Below, piece by piece: positions 35,268-42,196 of a stretch of 64,000 nucleotides of DNA. Source of the stretch: Bryobacteraceae bacterium (GTDB lineage Bacteria > Acidobacteriota > Terriglobia > Bryobacterales > Bryobacteraceae); assembly GCA_025056455.1 (NCBI GenBank), contig JANWVY010000002.1:482737-546736 (forward strand), written 5' to 3'. Under the pieces are notes generated by a model. That model made no database searches and was not told the DNA's origin. It was given only the letters and a program-made list of their open reading frames with translations. Each line of letters opens with the position of its first letter. Position 1 is the stretch's first letter. Made by a program: the position numbers and the translations under genes.

Positions 35268-36080
35268 ATGCCGCAGCCGGGAAAGGTGCAAGCCGTAGTC
35301 TTCGATCTCTCGGGAACGACGATCGACTTTGGCAGCCGCGGTCCCGTCGTAGCCATCGTCGAGCTTTTCGCTCGTCACGGAGTCACTCTTACGGAGGCAG
35401 AGGCGCGCGCCTCCATGGGAGCCCACAAGCGCGATCACGTCCGCGCCCTGCTTGAGGATCCCGCAATTTCCCTGCGCTGGAGGCAACGCCACAGGGTAGA
35501 ACCCAACCTGGCGCTGCTCGACCAGCTTTATGGCGAATTTATTCCCCTACAAGTGCAAGTGTTGAAGCGCCACTGCGAGGTTTTGCCCGGCGTGGTCGAG
35601 ACAGCGGCCGAGTTGCGGCGCCGCGGAATTGGTCTTGCGGCAACCACCGGTTTCGACTCCCCCATATTGAAGGAGATAATCCCCGCAATTACTGCCCAGG
35701 GGTTCACACCGGAAGTTTTCGTCGGGCCGGATATGGTGGGGGGCGGAAGACCCGCGCCTTGGATGGCGTTCTACGCAGCGCGGCAACTGGGTTTATATCC
35801 GATGCAGACTTTCGTGAAGGTGGGAGACACGGGGCTCGACATCGCCGAAGCGCATAACGCTGGGATGTGGTCGGTTGCCGTCCTCGCCACAGGCAATGAG
35901 ATTGGCCTCTCAGAGAGCGATCTGAAAGCTCTTCCCACCGCTGAGCGAGAAGCGCGGTTCCGGGCCGCCCGGGAGCGTTTTTGGCAACTGGGCGCTCATT
36001 ATGTGATCGACTCGGTGCAAGATCTGCCCCCTGTGATCGAGGCCATCAACACTCGACTCGCCGCCGGTGAGCGGCCCTGA
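35268..36080 (+). CDS. phnX: phosphonoacetaldehyde hydrolase
   Basis: A 270-residue HAD-superfamily enzyme that splits phosphonoacetaldehyde into acetaldehyde and phosphate. The nucleophile is D13 (VVFDLSGTTIDF). The Schiff-base Lys that marks PhnX is K54 in the cap domain (MGAHKRDHVRAL). Later HAD motifs are AATTGFDS, GRPAPWMAFYA and VKVGDTGLDIAEAHNAGMW. It is the first gene of a three-gene operon: its 3' end overlaps the transporter start by 14 bases, and phnW follows. The three genes together form the 2-aminoethylphosphonate degradation route. Confidence 0.95.
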   Translation: MPQPGKVQAVVFDLSGTTIDFGSRGPVVAIVELFARHGVTLTEAEARASMGAHKRDHVRALLEDPAISLRWRQRHRVEPNLALLDQLYGEFIPLQVQVLKRHCEVLPGVVETAAELRRRGIGLAATTGFDSPILKEIIPAITAQGFTPEVFVGPDMVGGGRPAPWMAFYAARQLGLYPMQTFVKVGDTGLDIAEAHNAGMWSVAVLATGNEIGLSESDLKALPTAEREARFRAARERFWQLGAHYVIDSVQDLPPVIEAINTRLAAGERP

Positions 36081-37350
36081 AGTGAAGGACTTGAGGCTGC
36101 CAAAGGCCAAGATCGGACAGCTTGGAAACGCGTTGCTTTCATCCTTCGTTTCGCGTGGCTTTGCTTCCCCATCGTCAGCTGGGGTCTTCGCGGGCAGCTG
36201 GCTTGCGTACGCAGGTTTCTATTTGTGTCGCAAAAATTTCAGCGTTGTCATGCCCTTCTTGCAAAATGAGGTGGGCTTAAGCAAGCATCAGTTGGCCGAC
36301 ATCGTTTTTTGCTACAGCCTCGCGTACGCCGGAGGGCAGTTCCTCAAGGGGGAGCTCGCCGATCGCTTTACGGGAAGACGGATTGTGGCCTGGGGTTTAA
36401 CCCTGGCTGTGGCGGCGAACCTGCTGATGGCGCCATTCGCCCGTTTCGAACCGCTGCTTCTGCTCGGGATGCTGAACGGTTTGGCGCAGTCTACAGGCTG
36501 GCCAAGTCTGGTGAAGCTGATGGGTGAGTGGTTCCCATCGAAACGGCGGGGCGTTGTGATGGCGTGGTGGAGCACAAACTATGTTCTGGGCGGTTTGCTA
36601 GCGACCTTGCTGGCTTCGGCTCTCGTAGGAGCTTTTCCCTGGACCACAGCCTTTTGGTTGCCAGCACTCTTGCTGGGAGCGATTACCAGCGTGTTTCTTC
36701 TTCTCGTTCCTCGCGATCTAGCAGATGGAAGTTGTCGGGCAACCCCACCGAAGTGGAACCTTCTGCTTGCCCGGCCCGTGGTCCATCTCATTGCCCTGAA
36801 CGCGTTGGTCTTAAAAATTCTCCGGTATACGTTTCTTTTCTGGCTTCCCTTATATCTGAGCGATCGCCTGCGTTATCGCCCCGACCAAGCAGGTTTCCTG
36901 TCCTCAGCTTTTGAGCTTTTGGGATTTGGCGGGGCGCTTGCTGCCGGTTATCTTTCTGACCGTTTGACCGGTGGCCGTCGTTTCCCGGTAATTGGTGTAT
37001 TGCTCGGCGGCCTCGCGCTCACTTGCCTCATTTTCCCGCCTCTGGCCTCAAGCGGTTGGATTGGGAGCCTGATTGCAATCATGCTGGTCGGTTTCTTCAC
37101 TTACGGGCCTGACACGTTGCTGCAAGGAGCCGCCGCTCAAGATGCCGGAACCGCAACGGACGCCGCAGCGACAGTGGGATGGATTAACGGCATCGCCTCG
37201 TTAGGTCAACTGTTGGCACCGTATCTTGTAGCGTCTGTAGCGGTGAGCCGGGGCTGGGACCGGCTTTTTGAGATTCTCGTTGGAACGGCGGCTGCTGGCG
37301 CTTTACTTTCCCTACTGGGTTGGAATTGGCGAAACGCCAATACAAGATGA
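36067..37350 (+). CDS. OPA-type MFS transporter, probable 2-aminoethylphosphonate carrier
   Basis: A 427-residue major facilitator resembling the organophosphate:phosphate antiporter group (GlpT/UhpT/UhpC): LAYAGFYLCRKNFSVVMPF, LKGELADRFTGRRIVAWG, GLAQSTGWPSLVKLMGEWF and FFTYGPDTLLQGAAAQD. That group moves phosphorylated or phosphonate-like organic anions. Being sandwiched between phnX and phnW it most likely imports 2-aminoethylphosphonate or a related phosphonate. The role is inferred from context. The GTG at 36067 overlaps the end of phnX; another GTG at 36082 or a TTG at 36091 could be the real start. Confidence 0.85.
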   Translation: MSGPEVKDLRLPKAKIGQLGNALLSSFVSRGFASPSSAGVFAGSWLAYAGFYLCRKNFSVVMPFLQNEVGLSKHQLADIVFCYSLAYAGGQFLKGELADRFTGRRIVAWGLTLAVAANLLMAPFARFEPLLLLGMLNGLAQSTGWPSLVKLMGEWFPSKRRGVVMAWWSTNYVLGGLLATLLASALVGAFPWTTAFWLPALLLGAITSVFLLLVPRDLADGSCRATPPKWNLLLARPVVHLIALNALVLKILRYTFLFWLPLYLSDRLRYRPDQAGFLSSAFELLGFGGALAAGYLSDRLTGGRRFPVIGVLLGGLALTCLIFPPLASSGWIGSLIAIMLVGFFTYGPDTLLQGAAAQDAGTATDAAATVGWINGIASLGQLLAPYLVASVAVSRGWDRLFEILVGTAAAGALLSLLGWNWRNANTR

Positions 37351-37359
37351 GGAACGTCG

Positions 37360-38481
37360 ATGCATGATCAGAAATCGAAATTACTGTTTACACCGGGACC
37401 GCTTTCTACAAGCCAGTCTGTCAAGCAAGCGATGTTGCGAGATGTTGGCTCGCGCGACGCCGAATTTCTGGTCATGGTGCGCGAGATTCGCCGAGAGCTG
37501 CTCCAGGTTGGGGCCGTCCAAGAGCCCGATTATACAACCGTGCTGCTTCAAGGCTCGGGCACTTTCGCGGTGGAGGCAACGCTAGGCACTGTGGTGCCTC
37601 GCGATGGCCGCCTGTTGGTGGCGGTGAATGGCGCCTATGGCCAACGCATGGTTGAAATCGCCGCCCGATTGGGCATCCCTCACCTAGCTGTGGAGTTCCC
37701 GGAAAACGAACCGGTTTCCCTAGCACGGTTAGCTTCTCATCTTGACCAGAGCCCGCGGTTTACGCATCTCGCCTGCGTGCATTGCGAGACCACGACGGGG
37801 CTGCTCAACCCGATCGAAGACATCGGAGAGTTATGCTCCCGCTACGGCGTTGGATTTTTGGTCGACGCGATGAGCAGCTTTGGAGGCATCCCCTTCCAGG
37901 TTGCCGAAGTGAAGGCTGATTTCTTGATTTCCTCGGCGAACAAGTGCATCGAAGGAGTTCCCGGCTTCGGTTTCGTCCTCGCCCGCCGCCAAGCGCTAGA
38001 GCGATGCGAGGGACTGGCCCGGAGCCTTAGTTTGGATTTGTTCGCTCAGTGGCGGGGCTTCGAAACAGATGGGCAATTCCGCTTCACACCCCCCACTCAT
38101 TCCCTTCTCGCGTTTCGTCAGGCTTTGCGAGAACTTGCCGAAGAGGGCGGCGTCCCAGCCCGCTACGCCCGCTACCGCGCCAATCAAGAGCTCCTGCGGC
38201 AGGAAATGCGCGCGCTCGGCTTCGAAACCTATGTGAGAGACTGCCATCAGAGCCCGATGATCACGTGTTTCCTCTATCCCCAGGGAGTGACCTTCGATTT
38301 CACCAAGTTTTACTCTCTACTCAGCGAACGGGGCTTCCTCATCTATCCGGGAAAACTGTCCCGAGCGAATACGTTTCGCATCGGTACGATTGGGCGGATT
38401 TCGCAAGCTGACATCCGAGCGCTGCTATCAGCCATTCGCGAGATTTTGCCCGCGTTAGCCAAGCCGGACACCGGCACTTAA
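37360..38481 (+). CDS. phnW: 2-aminoethylphosphonate--pyruvate transaminase
   Basis: A 373-residue class V aminotransferase that converts 2-aminoethylphosphonate and pyruvate to phosphonoacetaldehyde and alanine. Diagnostic segments are KLLFTPGPLSTSQSVKQAM, LLQGSGTFAVEATLG, the PLP Lys K195 in SSANKCIEGVPGFGFV and ANTFRIGTIGRI near the C-terminus. AGGAA lies 7 bases before the ATG. It is the last gene of the phnX-transporter-phnW operon. A 12-bp palindrome CGTCGGCCGACG at 38487-38498 follows six bases after the gene. Confidence 0.95.
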   Translation: MHDQKSKLLFTPGPLSTSQSVKQAMLRDVGSRDAEFLVMVREIRRELLQVGAVQEPDYTTVLLQGSGTFAVEATLGTVVPRDGRLLVAVNGAYGQRMVEIAARLGIPHLAVEFPENEPVSLARLASHLDQSPRFTHLACVHCETTTGLLNPIEDIGELCSRYGVGFLVDAMSSFGGIPFQVAEVKADFLISSANKCIEGVPGFGFVLARRQALERCEGLARSLSLDLFAQWRGFETDGQFRFTPPTHSLLAFRQALRELAEEGGVPARYARYRANQELLRQEMRALGFETYVRDCHQSPMITCFLYPQGVTFDFTKFYSLLSERGFLIYPGKLSRANTFRIGTIGRISQADIRALLSAIREILPALAKPDTGT

Positions 38482-38691
38482 CCGGTCGTCGGCCGACGGA
38501 ACTTTCCGCTTTTTGCTCGGGCTGTGTTGCCTAGCAGCGCTTCGTTTCCGCCTCTCGCACTTCAACCCGCTAGAATGTCTCATGGCGACTACCGGCGCCA
38601 GCAAACTCGCTAATCTCACCTTGCCTTTTGGTCATGGTGATTCAACGAGCCCTGGCCACGGCCGGGATCGCCCCAACCGGAGGTGGATGGA

Positions 38692-40257
38692 ATGCTTGAA
38701 ACAACGCCTTCGCCCCAGTCCGAGGCTAGCCCTCAGCCCCAGGCGGCCGAGATCTTAGCGCGTCTCGGTATTGAACCCGTGAACAGCGGCGCCCATGGCG
38801 TGGATTGGATTGCTCAGCCCGGTGGGGAGTTACTGGACTCGATCAACCCGGCCACGGGCGCCAGTCTGGCCGCCGTTCGCTTGGCGATGGAAGAAGATTA
38901 CGATGAAGTCACCTACCAAACCGCCAAGCTTTTTGAGAAATGGCGCATGTTTCCCGCTCCCAAACGAGGCCTCATTGTGCGCGAAATCGGCGATGAACTG
39001 CGCAAGGCGAAGGAGGATCTCGGTGCGCTGGTGAGTCTGGAGGCCGGCAAGATTCTAGCCGAGGGTCGGGGCGAAGTCCAGGAAATGATCGACATCGCCG
39101 ATTTTGCCGTTGGGCTGTCGCGGCAGCTCTACGGGCTGACGATGCATTCCGAGCGGCCCGCTCACCGAATGTACGAGCAGTGGCATCCGCTCGGCATGGT
39201 AGGCGTCATCACGGCTTTTAATTTTCCGGTGGCGGTTTGGGCCTGGAACGCCATGATCGCCGCCGTATGCGGCAACACGGTGCTTTGGAAGCCCTCGCTC
39301 AAAACCCCTTTGACGGCGATTGCTGTTCAGCACTTAGTGAACCGTGTGCTCGATCGCCACGGCTGGCGAGGTGTTTTTTCCCTAATCATCGGTACAGATT
39401 CCCAAGTGAGCCAGCGGCTTCTTGAAGACCGGCGAATTCCACTCGTCAGCGCGACTGGCTCTTGTCAAATGGGCCAGCACGTGGCGCAGTGGGTTGGGGC
39501 GCGCTTTGGCCGGACGATTCTCGAGCTCGGCGGAAACAATGGCGTGATCATCATGCCCGATGCGGACCTCGAACTCGCGCTGCGTGCGGTTCTCTTTGGA
39601 GCCGTCGGCACGGCGGGCCAGCGTTGCACCACCATCCGGCGCCTTTTTTTGCACCGCAGCATCGCGGAAACTTTCACCAAGCGCCTGATCGAAGCCTACC
39701 GGCAGGTGCGCATTGGCGATCCTTTAAATCCCTCCACGCTCATGGGTCCGCTCATCGACGAACGCGCGGTTACACGCATGATGCAAGCGCTTGCGTTAAT
39801 CGAATCCGGAGGGGGTGAAATTCTCTATGGCGGCAAACGCCTGGACCGTCCCGGCTATTTTGTCGAACCGGCGATTGTCCGCGCCCATCCCCAGATGAAA
39901 ATCCTGCGCGAGGAAATCTTCGCTCCTATTTTATATGTCTTAGAGTTTGACACCCTGGATGAAGCCATTGAGTGGCACAACAACGTGCCCCAAGGCCTGA
40001 GTTCAGCCATTTTCACGCGCGACTTGATCGCCGCTGAAACCTTCCTCAGCCATCGCGGCTCAGATTGCGGCATTGCCAACGTTAATCTTGGCACCTCCGG
40101 AGCAGAAATTGGCGGCGCTTTCGGCGGCGAAAAGGACACAGGCGGCGGCCGCGAAGCAGGCTCGGACTCGTGGAAGGCTTATATGCGGCGGCAAACGGTC
40201 ACCATCAACTGGTCTAGCGAGCTTCCTCTCGCCCAGGGCATTCGTTTCGAGCTGTAA
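38692..40257 (+). CDS. ALDH7-type aldehyde dehydrogenase (aminoadipate semialdehyde dehydrogenase-like)
   Basis: A 521-residue NAD-dependent aldehyde dehydrogenase. The general base E278 (LELGGNN) and catalytic C312 (GTAGQRCTTIRRLFLH) are present. The segment GGEKDTGGGREAGSDSWKAY near the C-terminus is the signature of the ALDH7/antiquitin family, which oxidizes alpha-aminoadipate semialdehyde in lysine breakdown and protects against other aldehydes. GGAGG lies eight bases before the ATG at 38692; a GTG nine bases upstream is not needed. It could also oxidize the acetaldehyde from phnX, which is inference from position. It is followed closely by the sigma-like gene. Confidence 0.92.
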   Translation: MLETTPSPQSEASPQPQAAEILARLGIEPVNSGAHGVDWIAQPGGELLDSINPATGASLAAVRLAMEEDYDEVTYQTAKLFEKWRMFPAPKRGLIVREIGDELRKAKEDLGALVSLEAGKILAEGRGEVQEMIDIADFAVGLSRQLYGLTMHSERPAHRMYEQWHPLGMVGVITAFNFPVAVWAWNAMIAAVCGNTVLWKPSLKTPLTAIAVQHLVNRVLDRHGWRGVFSLIIGTDSQVSQRLLEDRRIPLVSATGSCQMGQHVAQWVGARFGRTILELGGNNGVIIMPDADLELALRAVLFGAVGTAGQRCTTIRRLFLHRSIAETFTKRLIEAYRQVRIGDPLNPSTLMGPLIDERAVTRMMQALALIESGGGEILYGGKRLDRPGYFVEPAIVRAHPQMKILREEIFAPILYVLEFDTLDEAIEWHNNVPQGLSSAIFTRDLIAAETFLSHRGSDCGIANVNLGTSGAEIGGAFGGEKDTGGGREAGSDSWKAYMRRQTVTINWSSELPLAQGIRFEL

Positions 40258-40300
40258 GGTCCGCCGTCTCGAAAATTTTCTTCGATTGAGGTGTTCGAAT

Positions 40301-41128
40301 TTGGCGATCTACACCTGTCTCGATATGATTGCGGATTGCCGCGCCGGCAAGCCAGAAGGATGGCGCTATCTCGTTACCTACTACGTTCCTGTCATTCGCT
40401 GGATTCTGGCCCACTATGCTGCGGAACGGGCCTCGGACTCGCGGCTGTTGGAACGGCTTCTTGGAATCCTAAAAAATTCGGACCATCCCCTCTTTGCCAT
40501 GCCCCACACCAGCGAACGGGAGTTTGTCGCCGCTTTGCGGCAAGAGATTGTCTCGCGCCTTGAGGATCAAGCCGGCCAGCAGGAGTTGCCTGCCAGCTTC
40601 AGTTTCGAGATCCTTTCAGTTGCCCTCAAACCGCTCACGGCCATGGAACGGCAAATGGTGTGGCTAGAAGGCATGCAATGGGGCGTAGAGGCATCGGCGA
40701 AAATGCTCAACCTCGAATCTCGCACCATCGCGGCAGCTCGCCAGCGCGCCGACGAGTTGCTCCGGGCGCACCTCGATCACTGGAGCCAAGGCTGGATGGG
40801 GAAAAACGGACGCGCGCTCGCGCGAGCGGTCCAGGCTGTCCCGAGCGAACAATGCTTTGAGGCCCACGCGTTTCTCGACGCGATTGACGGCCGCATCACC
40901 TGGAATAGAAAAAAGGACCTCGATTTCCATTTGCTCTCCTGCTGGCGCTGCGTCGATCATTTCTGCCGCATGCGGGAAGTTGACTTTGCTTTCAGAGAAA
41001 CTAGGCCTCTCACCGATGCAGAAGCTAGCGCTTTTTTTCAGTTGCTTCAAATTCCGACTGCTCCGAAGAAATTGGGCTGGATGGCCCGGCTGTTTTCGCG
41101 CGGAGCAGAGCGCAGTCCTTTGAATTGA
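40301..41128 (+). CDS. sigma-70-like (ECF) protein with C-terminal anti-sigma-like zinc motif
   Basis: About 275 residues, not a textbook family. The first half (LDMIADCRAGKPEGWRYLV, RWILAHYA) recalls an ECF sigma factor region 2. Residues about 110-160 look like a region 4 helix-turn-helix (LTAMERQMVWLEGMQWGVE, SRTIAAARQRADELL). The C-terminal part has DFHLLSCWRC, that is H210, C214 and C217 in the His-x3-Cys-x2-Cys pattern of zinc anti-sigma (ZAS) domains. I infer a degenerate ECF sigma factor carrying its own zinc-finger regulator. The TTG start at 40301 has GAGGTG seven bases upstream. The frame is open far into the ALDH gene, but that overlap is not credible. Confidence 0.62.
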   Translation: MAIYTCLDMIADCRAGKPEGWRYLVTYYVPVIRWILAHYAAERASDSRLLERLLGILKNSDHPLFAMPHTSEREFVAALRQEIVSRLEDQAGQQELPASFSFEILSVALKPLTAMERQMVWLEGMQWGVEASAKMLNLESRTIAAARQRADELLRAHLDHWSQGWMGKNGRALARAVQAVPSEQCFEAHAFLDAIDGRITWNRKKDLDFHLLSCWRCVDHFCRMREVDFAFRETRPLTDAEASAFFQLLQIPTAPKKLGWMARLFSRGAERSPLN

Positions 41129-41212
41129 GTTCACCGCTAGAGCCTCGCCAACAACATGCCATAATCGAGAGGTTCGCGCGCGGATGCCGGAATCCAGTCC
41201 TGGGTGGCCCTC

Positions 41213-42190
41213 ATGGATGCGACCGAATCAGCAGGAATGCTTGCCGTGACTCTCGAACGGGGGACGGTGCGCGTTGAGCGGAGCCCGCTACCACAGCGCC
41301 GGCCCGGCCACGCTTTACTGCGGATGCGGCTTGCCGGCATCTGTTCCACAGATCTCCATCTTCAACGCGGCTACTACGGCTTCTCCGGCCGGCCGGGGCA
41401 CGAATTTGTCGCCGAGGTGGTGGAGTGCGACCAAAGCCAGTGGCTGGGCAAGAGGGTGGTAGGAGAGATCAACCTGGCGTGCCGCCAATGCGACTGGTGC
41501 GCTCGCCGGCTCGGGCGACACTGCCCAAACCGCACAGTGTTAGGAATTGTGAAGCATCCTGGGGCGTTTGCTGAGTATCTCACTTTGCCCGAAGAGAATT
41601 TGCATGAGGCGCCGGCGCAGCTCAGCGATGAAGAGCTTGTTTTCACCGAACCCGTCGCAGCGGCTTGTGAAATTCTCGAGCAAGTACGCATTCCCGACGC
41701 CGCGCCCGTAGCAGTTCTCGGCGACGGCAAGCTGGGTCTTCTCATCGCCCAGGTTCTCCAGCTGAGCGGGGCGCGGGTGCACGTTTACGGCCGCCATGCG
41801 CACAAGATGCAGCTGCTGAGCCCACTCGGCATCGCTTATCAAGTAATCGGAGAAGTTCCGCCCCAGGTGGCCTACGACTTTGTCGTCGACGCTACAGGTT
41901 CTTCCGCCGGCTTGCAACACGCCGTGGCCATCACCCGGCCCCGCGGGACACTCATCCTGAAGTCCACAGTGCACGACCGGGTGGTTTTGGATACAGCGCC
42001 CGTCATCGTTAACGAGCTGACGCTGGTCGGCTCTCGCTGCGGGCGTTTTGAGCCTGCCCTGGAGCTCCTTGCTTCGAGACGACTCATCCTGCGGCCGCTG
42101 ATTCATGACGTTTTCCCTTTAGCCCAAGCGCAGCGGGCCTTTGAACGAGCCGCAGAGAAAGGCGTCTTGAAGGTGCTGCTGAAGAATTGA
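41213..42190 (+). CDS. zinc-dependent MDR dehydrogenase (threonine/sorbitol dehydrogenase-like)
   Basis: A 325-residue medium-chain dehydrogenase. The catalytic zinc site is GICSTDLHL with GHEF, the structural zinc Cys set is CRQCDWCARRLGRHC, and the Rossmann turn is VLGDGKLGLLIAQVLQ. KHPGAFAEYLTLPEENLH and EPVAAACEIL place it in the L-threonine 3-dehydrogenase/sorbitol dehydrogenase-like branch. Substrate is not predictable. The ATG at 41213 is preferred over the GTG at 41204; an ATG at 41237 is also possible. The next gene starts six bases after the stop, so both are likely co-transcribed. Confidence 0.88.
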   Translation: MDATESAGMLAVTLERGTVRVERSPLPQRRPGHALLRMRLAGICSTDLHLQRGYYGFSGRPGHEFVAEVVECDQSQWLGKRVVGEINLACRQCDWCARRLGRHCPNRTVLGIVKHPGAFAEYLTLPEENLHEAPAQLSDEELVFTEPVAAACEILEQVRIPDAAPVAVLGDGKLGLLIAQVLQLSGARVHVYGRHAHKMQLLSPLGIAYQVIGEVPPQVAYDFVVDATGSSAGLQHAVAITRPRGTLILKSTVHDRVVLDTAPVIVNELTLVGSRCGRFEPALELLASRRLILRPLIHDVFPLAQAQRAFERAAEKGVLKVLLKN

Positions 42191-42196
42191 GCCTCG

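Noticed and set aside
38487-38498. CGTCGGCCGACG palindrome behind phnW as a terminator
   Set aside because: The 12-bp palindrome is perfect but has no loop, and the following T-run is seven or more bases away, so a terminator call is not supported.
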